A stretch of 64,000 nucleotides of DNA, taken from the NCBI RefSeq assembly GCF_001245615.1, contig NZ_CWKH01000001.1, positions 1,488,001-1,552,000 on the forward strand. Reading direction: 5' to 3'. Each line of letters starts with the position of its first letter. Positions within the stretch are counted from its first letter, which is position 1. The stretch is from Mycolicibacterium neworleansense (GTDB taxonomy: Bacteria > Actinomycetota > Actinomycetes > Mycobacteriales > Mycobacteriaceae). The position numbers were made by a program, and so were the translations under genes. Shown piece by piece: positions 54,409 through 62,079 of the stretch. The notes beneath the pieces were generated by a model, which did not search any database, was not told the origin of the DNA, and saw only the letters and a program-made list of their open reading frames with translations.

Positions 54409-55955
54409 GCCCGGCAAACGACAGGCCGGAGACCGCCTGGCGTAACCCGCTGCGGGACAAGCGCGACAAGCGCATGCCCCGCATCGCGGGGCCGTGTGCG
54501 GTGGTGATCTTCGGTGTGACCGGTGACCTGGCCCGCAAGAAGTTGATGCCGGCCATCTACGACCTGGCCAATCGCGGCCTGCTGCCGCCCAGCTTCGCGT
54601 TGGTCGGCTTCGCCCGCCGCGACTGGGCGGACGAGGATTTCGGCAAGATCGTCTACGACGCGGTCAAGCAGCATGCTCGCACCCCGTTCCGACAGGAAGT
54701 CTGGGACCGGTTGGCCGAGGGATTCCGGTTCGTCCAGGGCACTTTCGACGACGACGCGTCGTTCGAACGCCTCAAGGAAACCCTGCACAAACTCGATGTC
54801 GAGCGCGGAACGAGCGGCAATCACGCGTTCTACCTGTCGATCCCGCCGAAGTCGTTCCCCCAGGTCTGCGAGCAACTGTCCAAGTCAGGGCTGGCGGACA
54901 AGCCGGAGGGCAGCTGGAGCCGGGTGGTCATCGAGAAGCCGTTCGGCCACGACCTGAAGAGCGCCGAGGAACTCAACGGCGTCGTCAACAGTGTCTTCCC
55001 GGAGTCGTCGGTGTTCCGCATCGATCACTATCTGGGCAAGGAGACGGTGCAGAACATCCTGGCGCTGCGTTTTGCCAACGAGATGTTCGAGCCGGTGTTG
55101 AACTCGCACTACGTCGACAGCGTGCAGATCACGATGGCCGAGGACATCGGGCTCGGTGGGCGCGGGGGCTACTACGACGGTGTCGGCGCAGCGCGAGATG
55201 TCATCCAGAACCACCTGCTGCAGCTGCTGGCGCTGACGGCGATGGAAGAGCCGGTGAGCTTCTCCCCCGCTGAACTGCAGGCCGAGAAGATCAAGGTGCT
55301 CTCGGCGACCCGGCTGGCCGAGCCGCTGGACGAGACCACCTCACGTGGGCAGTACATCGCCGGCTGGCAGGGCGGCGAGAAGGTTGTCGGACTGCTGGAC
55401 GAAGAAGGTTTCTCGAAGACCTCGACCACCGAGACTTTCGCAGCCATCACGCTGGACGTGGACACCCGCCGCTGGGCCGGTGTGCCGTTCTATCTCCGGA
55501 CCGGAAAACGCTTGGGCCGCAGGGTCACCGAGATCGCGCTGTTGTTCAAGCGCGCACCGCACCTGCCCTTCGACGCCACGATGACCGACGAACTCGGGCA
55601 GAACGCCCTGGTGATCCGGGTCCAACCGGACGAGGGCATCACACTGCGGTTCGGGTCAAAAGTTCCGGGCCACATCATGGAGGTCCGCGATGTAAGCATG
55701 GACTTCTCCTACGGCTCGGCTTTCGCCGAGGAGTCGCCCGAGGCATATGAGCGCCTGATCCTCGATGTGCTGCTGGGTGAGCCATCGCTGTTCCCGGTCA
55801 ATGCCGAAGTCGAATTGTCTTGGAAGATCTTGGATCCCGCACTGGAATACTGGGCCACCCACGGTAAGCCCGATCCGTATGAGTCGGGGACCTGGGGCCC
55901 CGACTCGGCGTTCGAGATGCTGCGCAGGTCTGGCCGGGAATGGAGGCGGCCGTGA
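54405..55955 (+). CDS. zwf: Glucose-6-phosphate dehydrogenase
   Basis: A 516-residue enzyme for the first oxidative step of the pentose phosphate pathway. Nucleotide-binding motif G37-V-T-G40-D-L-A and substrate motif RIDHYLGKE (H208, K212). Length fits M. tuberculosis Zwf2 (514). ATG 54405 overlaps the tal stop; its own TGA overlaps the opcA GTG (GTGA). Confidence 0.97.
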   Translation: MSPANDRPETAWRNPLRDKRDKRMPRIAGPCAVVIFGVTGDLARKKLMPAIYDLANRGLLPPSFALVGFARRDWADEDFGKIVYDAVKQHARTPFRQEVWDRLAEGFRFVQGTFDDDASFERLKETLHKLDVERGTSGNHAFYLSIPPKSFPQVCEQLSKSGLADKPEGSWSRVVIEKPFGHDLKSAEELNGVVNSVFPESSVFRIDHYLGKETVQNILALRFANEMFEPVLNSHYVDSVQITMAEDIGLGGRGGYYDGVGAARDVIQNHLLQLLALTAMEEPVSFSPAELQAEKIKVLSATRLAEPLDETTSRGQYIAGWQGGEKVVGLLDEEGFSKTSTTETFAAITLDVDTRRWAGVPFYLRTGKRLGRRVTEIALLFKRAPHLPFDATMTDELGQNALVIRVQPDEGITLRFGSKVPGHIMEVRDVSMDFSYGSAFAEESPEAYERLILDVLLGEPSLFPVNAEVELSWKILDPALEYWATHGKPDPYESGTWGPDSAFEMLRRSGREWRRP

Positions 55956-56863
55956 TTGTCGATCTGCCCGACACCAACACCGGCGCGATCAACAAGAAGA
56001 TCGTCGCGATGCGTGAGGAGGGTGGCGCGATCACCCTCGGACGGGTGCTGACGCTGGTCATCGCACCCGATTCCGAAGCGCTGCTGGAAGAATCGATCGA
56101 CGCGGCCAACGCAGCCAGTCGTGAGCATCCGTGTCGCGTGATCGTGGTCATTCCCGGGGACAGATTGACCACCGAGGCGCGACTGGACGCCCAGTTGCGG
56201 GTGGGCCGCGACGCCGGCGCCAACGAGGTTGTGGTGCTGCGACTGTCCGGTCCACTGGCCAACCATGCCAGCAGCGTTGTCACCCCATTTTTGTTGCCGG
56301 ATACGCCGGTGGTGACCTGGTGGCCCGATCTCGCCCCCGCGGTGCCCGCACAGGATCCGTTGGGCAAGTTGGCAATTCGCCGAATCACCGACGCCACCAA
56401 CGGCATCGATCCGCTGGCCTGCATCAAGAGCCGGCTCAACGGCTATACGGACGGTGACACCGATCTGGCCTGGAGCCGAGTCACCTATTGGCGTGCATTG
56501 CTCGCCGCGGCGATCGATCAGGCGCCCCACGAACCCATCACCTCGGCTCTGGTTTCGGGGCTGCGGGACGAACCGGCACTCGACATCCTGGCCGGCTGGC
56601 TGGCCAGCCGGATCGACGGACCGGTGACCCGCGCGGTCGGTGAATTGAAGGTCGAACTCGCCCGGCCGAGCGAGACCGTGACCCTGACTCGTCCCCAGAC
56701 CGGCGTCACCGCCACATTGAGCCGCACCGGCAAGCCGGATGCATTGGTGCCGCTGGCCCGGCGTGAGGCCAAGGAGTGCCTGGCCGAGGATCTACGCCGG
56801 CTCGACGCCGACGAAATCTATTACGACGCCCTGCAGGGCATCGACAAGGTGACTTATGTCTGA
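55952..56863 (+). CDS. opcA: Glucose-6-phosphate dehydrogenase assembly protein OpcA
   Basis: A 303-residue OpcA, the activator/assembly partner of Zwf in actinobacteria and cyanobacteria. It has the family's N-terminal IVDLPDT...INKKI and [11 protein letters not shown] (about 122-132) segments. GTG 55952 is chosen: GGAGG is 6 nt upstream and it overlaps the zwf stop; an ATG four codons earlier is less likely. Its end overlaps pgl by 8 nt. Confidence 0.93.
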   Translation: MIVDLPDTNTGAINKKIVAMREEGGAITLGRVLTLVIAPDSEALLEESIDAANAASREHPCRVIVVIPGDRLTTEARLDAQLRVGRDAGANEVVVLRLSGPLANHASSVVTPFLLPDTPVVTWWPDLAPAVPAQDPLGKLAIRRITDATNGIDPLACIKSRLNGYTDGDTDLAWSRVTYWRALLAAAIDQAPHEPITSALVSGLRDEPALDILAGWLASRIDGPVTRAVGELKVELARPSETVTLTRPQTGVTATLSRTGKPDALVPLARREAKECLAEDLRRLDADEIYYDALQGIDKVTYV

Positions 56864-57563
56864 ACGCATCATCGAGACCTACGCCGACGCAGACCAATTG
56901 GCCACCGCGGCAGGAGCCCGGCTCGTCGGGGCGATCACGTCGGCCATCGCCACCCGCGGCGCGGCGGACATCGTGCTGACCGGCGGCACGGTAGGGATCG
57001 CGTTGCTGCGTCATGTCGCCGGGGCCGAGATCGATTGGTCCAACGTGCAGCTGTATTGGGGCGACGAACGCTACGTGCCCCAGGGCGACGCCGAACGCAA
57101 CGATCAGCAGGCCCACGACGCGCTGCTGGAGAGCATCAACATTCCACCGGCCAACGTGCACCGGATGGCCACCAGCGACGGCGAGTTCGGCGACGCCATC
57201 GACGATGCCGCCGCCGCCTACGAACAGCAGCTGCCGGCACAGTTCGATGTGCATCTGCTGGGCATGGGCGGCGAGGGGCACATCAACTCGTTGTTCCCCG
57301 ACACCCCGGCGGTCCGTGAAACCACCCGGCTGGTGGTCGCGGTGACCGACTCCCCCAAGCCACCGCCGCGTCGAATCAGCTTGACCCTGCCCGCGATTCA
57401 ACGGTCGCGCGAAGTGTGGCTGGTGGTGTCCGGGGAGGCCAAGGCCGACGCGGTTGCCGCCGCAATCGGCGGTGCCGAGCCGGTCGACATCCCCGCCGCC
57501 GGCGCGATCGGCCTGGAGAAGACGGTGTGGCTGCTCGACGAGGCCGCCGCCGTCAAACTCTGA
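56856..57563 (+). CDS. pgl: 6-Phosphogluconolactonase
   Basis: A 235-residue DevB/SOL-type lactonase hydrolysing 6-phosphogluconolactone. Motifs: [12 protein letters not shown] (about 40-51), [15 protein letters not shown] (about 60-74) and [15 protein letters not shown] (about 134-148). ATG 56856 overlaps the opcA end by ATGTCTGA, 8 nt, so translation is coupled. Counterpart: Rv1445c (devB). Confidence 0.95.
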   Translation: MSERIIETYADADQLATAAGARLVGAITSAIATRGAADIVLTGGTVGIALLRHVAGAEIDWSNVQLYWGDERYVPQGDAERNDQQAHDALLESINIPPANVHRMATSDGEFGDAIDDAAAAYEQQLPAQFDVHLLGMGGEGHINSLFPDTPAVRETTRLVVAVTDSPKPPPRRISLTLPAIQRSREVWLVVSGEAKADAVAAAIGGAEPVDIPAAGAIGLEKTVWLLDEAAAVKL

Positions 57564-57572
57564 ACCCACCGC

Positions 57573-57731
57573 CTAGTCGTCCGTGACACCGCCGTGCCGC
57601 TCGGTCGTCGCGTCGGCCAGCGCCTCGGCGTAACCGGCCAGATAGTCGGCCACCTGGTGGTGACGTGTCACCCGGTCGGCCGCAGCAGCGGCCGACCGGG
57701 TTCGGTGTTCACAGAATTGCCGCACAGCCAT
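57573..57731 (-). CDS. Candidate 52-residue small protein
   Basis: A short minus-strand ORF, ATG 57731 to TAG 57573, ending 9 nt from the pgl stop (convergent). Its last 30 codons (HHQVADYLAGYAEALADA, then TTERHGGVTDD) have strong GC third positions and an amphipathic helical look; a GTG inside would give a 32-residue form. The 14-bp inverted repeat at 57670-57701 falls within the first half, which argues against the long form. No known family; it may be a remnant of a longer gene. Confidence 0.3.
   Translation of the reverse strand: MAVRQFCEHRTRSAAAAADRVTRHHQVADYLAGYAEALADATTERHGGVTDD
57670..57701. terminator. 14-bp perfect inverted repeat downstream of pgl
   Basis: ACCCGGTCGGCCGC and its complement surround an AGCA loop, about 105 nt past the pgl stop and 80 nt before the next gene. 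It is a strong stem without a U tract and probably ends the tkt-pgl transcript, or works in both directions. Confidence 0.55.
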
Positions 57732-57781
57732 TCAGACGCGGTTCGTCCCCGTTCGGTTCCCTACCGGCCATACTGATCGGC

Positions 57782-58159
57782 ATGGCAGACAAAGGTGACG
57801 GCCGCGCCCGCCCGAACTCCGGGCGGCAGAGAATCCGGACACTGACGCAGGCCGCGCTCAACGCCGACATGACGGTGGAGCAGGTCGACACGCTGCTCAC
57901 CGACCTGAGTACCACGCTGGTCGACCTGAACAAATCGACCGGCGGCCTGGATGCCACGCTGGACCGGTTCAACCAGACCATCACCCGCATCGACGAGCTC
58001 GCGCCGCGCCTGATCGGCGTCGTCGAACGCCTGGAGTCGATCGTGGAGCGCGTCGAAGCCATCGTCGCGATCGGCGAGGCGGTGATGTCGCCACTGGCCG
58101 CCACGGAGAGCGCGGTGCGCGGCGTGATCAGCCGGGTTCGCAAGAGCGCAGGCCTGTAG
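57782..58159 (+). CDS. Conserved coiled-coil hypothetical protein (Rv1444c-like)
   Basis: A 125-residue soluble protein in the place of Rv1444c (136 residues) after pgl. A basic N-terminus (GRARPNSGRQRIR) precedes a long heptad-type helix (about 28-100; VEQVDTLLTDLSTTLVDL...VVERLESIVERVEAIVAI). CATACT ends 7 nt before the ATG and there is no ribosome-binding site, so it may be leaderless. Function unknown. Confidence 0.75.
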   Translation: MADKGDGRARPNSGRQRIRTLTQAALNADMTVEQVDTLLTDLSTTLVDLNKSTGGLDATLDRFNQTITRIDELAPRLIGVVERLESIVERVEAIVAIGEAVMSPLAATESAVRGVISRVRKSAGL

Positions 58160-58175
58160 AACCAGCGTCCTCGGT

Positions 58176-58181
58176 TACAGT
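58176..58181 (+). promoter_or_regulatory. -10 box (TACAGT) directly before a small ORF
   Basis: TACAGT is followed by exactly 7 nt and an ATG (58189). This is the leaderless pattern of several larger genes in the window and could start the transcript of the cassette to the right. Confidence 0.45.
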
Positions 58182-58188
58182 GGTCGTC

Positions 58189-58314
58189 ATGGGTGCCGGA
58201 TTCGATCGCGCAGACGCACGCCCCGTGCACGCTGCCGCATCGTTCGCACCCAGTTTGCTGGCGTCGATCTGGAATCGCGCCCGTCTCGCGCCGCTGAAGA
58301 GGATCTCGGGTTAG
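58189..58314 (+). CDS. Candidate leaderless 41-residue peptide before the MFS gene
   Basis: ATG 58189 to TAG 58314, 43 nt before the MFS start. The product begins MGAGFDRADARPVH, has a hydrophobic/aromatic middle (SFAPSLLASIWNRA) and ends basic (RLAPLKRISG). No cysteines, no signal peptide. Third-position GC (about 70 percent) is not clearly above positions 1 and 2, so coding evidence rests mainly on the -10 box spacing and position. It could be a regulatory leader peptide, a substrate peptide of the cassette, or just the 5' leader. Confidence 0.35.
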   Translation: MGAGFDRADARPVHAAASFAPSLLASIWNRARLAPLKRISG

Positions 58315-58356
58315 CTCTCGCTGCCCATTTGATCCTTCTATCAGCTTCGAGGCGTC

Positions 58357-59652
58357 ATGAAGCCGTCCCTTTGCGCCGTTGCGGCGTCGCTCTATCTGAC
58401 CGAATACACGCTGTACTCCAACTCGTCATCGGCTGTGCTGCTGAACTCGGCGATCGCCGACCATTTCGGTATCCCGTTCTCAGCGGCCGCATATATCGGT
58501 GTGGCGTTCCTGGCCGGGTTCTGCCTGGCGTTGCTGCCCGCGGGCCTGCTGTCGCATCGCTACCCGCCTGCGGCGTTGTTCTTCGCCGGCTCGGCGGTGC
58601 TGGCTGTTCTCGGCATCGCCGCCGCGCTCAGCCCTCAGTTCTGGGTTCTCATCGCGCTGCGGTTCCTGCAGGGCATCGCCTCGGCGGTGGTCGCGCCCCA
58701 GATCTTCCGGATCATCCGCGCGCAGTTCTATCCGGACCATCATTCGGCGGTCTTGGGCGCCTGGGGGCTGGTGGTGTCGGCATCGGCGCTGTTCTCACCG
58801 CTGATCACCGCGCTACTCAACGATCTGTGGGGCTGGCGGTCGTTCCCGTACGAGACCGTGGTGACGACCCTCGCGGCAATGGTGCTGCTGACGCTGGCCC
58901 CCGCACGGCCGGACACCGCCGAGGAGGCTGCCATGACGGGGCGGGCGGCGATCCCGGTCGTCGGGCTCGCGGCGGTTCAGCTCGCGATCTTCCTGGCAAT
59001 CGGCTCGTCGAGCGGACCGGGAACCAAGGTGGCTCTGCTGGTGGTGGCGATAGCGCTCGGGCTCGCGGTGATCGTTCTTCGTAGCCGGTCGCAGTCACAT
59101 GTGCTCTCGGGGAGTCTGGTCGTGATCTTCGTCGCGGGGATCGCGACGAACGTGTTCACCCTGTCGGTGGTGTACGCGGTCCAACAGCTGCGCGGGTTGG
59201 ATTCGTATGCCTCGGCGCTGTTTCTGTTGCCGATGGCGTTGCTCGCCGGTCTGATTCCGATGCTGAGGTTCGGCAGGCCCGGAGACAATCGGAAGAGCAC
59301 CCGTCTGGTGTGCGTCGGCGCGGCGTTCCTGATCGTGGCCGGCCTGAGCCTGCCCGCGCAGCTACTGCTGGTCAGCGCCGCGTTGATGGGCGCCGCGATG
59401 GGGTTCCTGTGGAGCGCGCTGGCCGCCAATGTGCTGACCAATTCGACGGACATCCCCTTCGATTCCAGCCTGTACTACTACCTTCGTGCCCTGGGCGCCG
59501 CGATCGGGGTAGCCACTGGGGCGACGATGATCGACGGCCTGGGCACCGCGCTGTTCGGCGGGGCCGCCGTGCTGGTGACAGTGGCTGGATTGACGGCGGT
59601 GACGGCGGCCCGTTCGGCTTGGCGGGCAACACATTTGGTGCAGGTGCGATGA
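58357..59652 (+). CDS. MFS transporter
   Basis: A 431-residue major facilitator with about 12 membrane helices and a short loop between halves (about 183-195). It shows SHRYPPAALF after helix 2, in the place of motif A but not conforming to it, and RFLQGIASAVVAPQIFRII in helix 4. The sequence resembles the DHA-type exporters; substrate unknown. ATG with GAGG 4 nt upstream. The following gene overlaps its stop (ATGA), so the two are translationally coupled. This gene and the next two have no counterpart that I recall at this place in M. tuberculosis. Confidence 0.85.
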   Translation: MKPSLCAVAASLYLTEYTLYSNSSSAVLLNSAIADHFGIPFSAAAYIGVAFLAGFCLALLPAGLLSHRYPPAALFFAGSAVLAVLGIAAALSPQFWVLIALRFLQGIASAVVAPQIFRIIRAQFYPDHHSAVLGAWGLVVSASALFSPLITALLNDLWGWRSFPYETVVTTLAAMVLLTLAPARPDTAEEAAMTGRAAIPVVGLAAVQLAIFLAIGSSSGPGTKVALLVVAIALGLAVIVLRSRSQSHVLSGSLVVIFVAGIATNVFTLSVVYAVQQLRGLDSYASALFLLPMALLAGLIPMLRFGRPGDNRKSTRLVCVGAAFLIVAGLSLPAQLLLVSAALMGAAMGFLWSALAANVLTNSTDIPFDSSLYYYLRALGAAIGVATGATMIDGLGTALFGGAAVLVTVAGLTAVTAARSAWRATHLVQVR

Positions 59653-60932
59653 TGAGCGACCTCACGTTCGGCTGGCCCACTCGCCAGCTCGTCGACGATC
59701 CTCGGCTGGCCTACAACAGCATCTCGAAAACCTACTGCCGGCTGATCTATGAGAGCCTGCTCGACATCGATCCGAACACCGGGGAACTGCTGCCGTGGCT
59801 GGCCACTTCGTGGCACTACCGCGACCCACTCACCCTGGATCTGACGATCCGCCCCGGCGCGGAGTTCTCCGACGGCACACTGCTCACATCGCAGGCCATC
59901 GCACAGAGCTTCTCCGACATCGCTGCCCTGCAGCAGATTTCACCGCGGCCGGCCGCGGTCGCGGCGCTGGCCGGACTGGACCGCATCGAGACCGGAATCG
60001 GTGTCGTGACGTTTCACTTCTCCTCGCACAACGCGGCATTCCCGCGGTGGCTGGCGAGTGTGAACCTGGCGATCAGAAGCCGGTCAGGGCGTGGCACCGG
60101 CCGGTGGGTTCAGAGCGGGGACGCGCTGACCGACCGGACACGTCGACTGGCATTCCGCCAGGGCGACACCGGCGACGTATACGCCGGACGGGTCGACGGC
60201 CATCGCGTCGTGGAGCTACGAAATCCCGGCCTCAGTTACGGGCTGTGCCCCAATGCGTCCCGCGGCCCGCTCACCGACCCGCGGGTTCGGCGGGCGCTGT
60301 CGTTGCTGATCGATCGCTCCGCACTGCAACCGATCCTGGATACCGACGGATACCCGGTCGCGTCGTCGGTACTCACACCGACCACCGCCGGCTACCGGGA
60401 CTGTTCGGCCGAACTCGCCCACGATCCGGTGACTGCCCGGCGACTACTCATTGCCGCGGGCGTGCAACGACTTTCGGTCGAGGTGGTGTTCAACAGCACG
60501 TTCTCCCCTGTCGATGCCTCGATGTTGGCCGCCGTCGCCGCCCAGTGGGCCCAGTACGGCATCGAACTGGTCCTCGCCGATGTCGATTTCCCCGAGTTGC
60601 GTAACCGTCAGCTGTCGGGCGATTACGACGTCCGGTTCTTCTATTTCACCGGCAGTGACCCGGACCTGTTGCGCTACCAGTTCGCTGTGACGCAGCGGAA
60701 CATGAACCGGCGCACCGGGCCCGACGATCTCGACACCCTGCTCGACGCCCAGCTCACCTGCGCGGACCCTGATGGTCGCAGCGAGCTGGTGCACGAGATC
60801 CAACGCCGCATCATCGACAGCGGCCTGTGGTTGCCGATCTGCGACGTCCGCACCGTCACCAGTTATCGACCGTCCGTGCTCTCGGGCGTCTACCTCGACG
60901 CCGAAGCCCTGGCCCGAATTCCCGGAACCTGA
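59649..60932 (+). CDS. Family-5 solute-binding-like protein without signal peptide
   Basis: A 427-residue protein of the SBP_bac_5 (oligopeptide/dipeptide-binding) fold. Recognisable blocks: RLIYESLLDIDPNTGELLPWLATSW (about 31-55 in parts), LTIRPGAEFSDGTLLTSQ (about 66-83), TDPRVRRALSLLIDRSAL (about 213-230), and DVRFFYFTGSDPDLLRYQF. Unlike transport SBPs it begins MMSDLTFGWPT with no signal peptide or lipobox, is roughly 100 residues short, and has no permease or ATPase genes beside it. It therefore probably acts in the cytoplasm as a binding or sensing protein, comparable to the C-terminal half of SgrR, but without an HTH domain. Confidence 0.8.
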   Translation: MMSDLTFGWPTRQLVDDPRLAYNSISKTYCRLIYESLLDIDPNTGELLPWLATSWHYRDPLTLDLTIRPGAEFSDGTLLTSQAIAQSFSDIAALQQISPRPAAVAALAGLDRIETGIGVVTFHFSSHNAAFPRWLASVNLAIRSRSGRGTGRWVQSGDALTDRTRRLAFRQGDTGDVYAGRVDGHRVVELRNPGLSYGLCPNASRGPLTDPRVRRALSLLIDRSALQPILDTDGYPVASSVLTPTTAGYRDCSAELAHDPVTARRLLIAAGVQRLSVEVVFNSTFSPVDASMLAAVAAQWAQYGIELVLADVDFPELRNRQLSGDYDVRFFYFTGSDPDLLRYQFAVTQRNMNRRTGPDDLDTLLDAQLTCADPDGRSELVHEIQRRIIDSGLWLPICDVRTVTSYRPSVLSGVYLDAEALARIPGT

Positions 60933-60942
60933 AAGGCACGTC

Positions 60943-62067
60943 ATGGACATCGCCATCATCGGCGCCGGGCTCGGCGGCCTGGCCGCCGCCCTCGCGCTGC
61001 AGCACCACGGCCACCGTCCCGTCGTCTTCGACAAGACCCGCGCGCTCGGTGAGGTCGGCGGCCCGCTGGGCATCTCCCCGCAGACCCTGCGGCTGTTCGC
61101 ACGGTGGAACATCATCGAGGCGTTCAACGGAATCTCCTCGGCCACCGGTTACTTCGAAAACCTCGACCAGAGCGGCCAGTTGGAGAAGATCACCGACTAC
61201 GCGGGGGCACCCGAGGCCGGCGGCGAACACGGCCGCTTCGGCTACGCCGACACCGAGGTGTCCCCACGCACCGTGCACCGGGCCGACCTGCACGGTCTGC
61301 TGGTCGCCACGGTCGGCGCCGGCAATGTCCGGCTGCGCTCTCAATTGACGTCGATCACCGAGCGGGTCGACCATGTCGAGCTCACCTTCGCCAACGGCGA
61401 GGTGCGACGGGCCGGTTTGGTGATCGCGGCCGACGGCCTGCGCTCCACCGTACGGAAGATGTTCAGCGACGACGAGATCCACTACTGCGGCTCGGTGATC
61501 TTCCGGGCCGTCAGCCCCGCCGCATGCCTCGAGGTGCCCAACGACCGGCTCCGGTCCTGGCATTCGGCGGACTACGCCAAGCACGTCATCTCCATGCCGG
61601 TGCGGGCCGGCCGGCAGGTGGCGGTCGACGCCACTCTCGGGGTGGACGAGCCACCCCGGCACCTGTGGTCGGCTCGGGCCGACCTGGCGGCGCTGGCCTG
61701 CCAATTCGACGAGTTCGATCCGGCGGTGGGCCGGATGTTGCGCGCCGCGACGAGCCCGGTGTACATGCACCCGGTGTACGACCGAGATCCGATCGACCGG
61801 TGGACCAGCGCCCGTGTCGCGCTGCTCGGCGATGCGGCCCATCCGATGACACCGTTCGGCGGGCAGGGCGCCAACCAGGCCATCCAGGACGCCGCCGAAC
61901 TGGCCGATCAGATCGCCACGGTGCGCGACGGCGACCACACGGCCGCGCTGCTGCGTTACCAACGCGTCAGAACCGCACAGACCGCCGAGATCCAGCGTGC
62001 CGCAAGGGGCTACGCCGACCGCCGGGCCAGGGTGTCACTGCGTCTCGCCGACATCTTGGTGAGCTGA
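60943..62067 (+). CDS. Class A FAD-dependent monooxygenase
   Basis: A 374-residue flavoprotein hydroxylase of the salicylate/p-hydroxybenzoate type. FAD motif GAGLGG (7-12), the DG motif LVIAADGLRSTVRK (about 159-172) and the GD motif ALLGDAAHPMTPFGGQGANQAIQD (about 292-315 in parts) are all intact. It starts at ATG 60943 with AAAGG 7 nt upstream, 10 nt after the SBP-like gene; the longer open frame upstream is a shadow of that gene. Substrate unknown; with the exporter and binding protein it suggests a small-molecule or peptide modification and export unit. Confidence 0.88.
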   Translation: MDIAIIGAGLGGLAAALALQHHGHRPVVFDKTRALGEVGGPLGISPQTLRLFARWNIIEAFNGISSATGYFENLDQSGQLEKITDYAGAPEAGGEHGRFGYADTEVSPRTVHRADLHGLLVATVGAGNVRLRSQLTSITERVDHVELTFANGEVRRAGLVIAADGLRSTVRKMFSDDEIHYCGSVIFRAVSPAACLEVPNDRLRSWHSADYAKHVISMPVRAGRQVAVDATLGVDEPPRHLWSARADLAALACQFDEFDPAVGRMLRAATSPVYMHPVYDRDPIDRWTSARVALLGDAAHPMTPFGGQGANQAIQDAAELADQIATVRDGDHTAALLRYQRVRTAQTAEIQRAARGYADRRARVSLRLADILVS

Positions 62068-62079
62068 ACGTTGCGCGAC

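Noticed and set aside
59310..59648. N-terminal extension of the SBP-like protein inside the MFS gene
   Set aside because: Arg/Gly-rich frame shadow; an ATGA stop/start overlap gives the natural start. It also does not encode a signal peptide.
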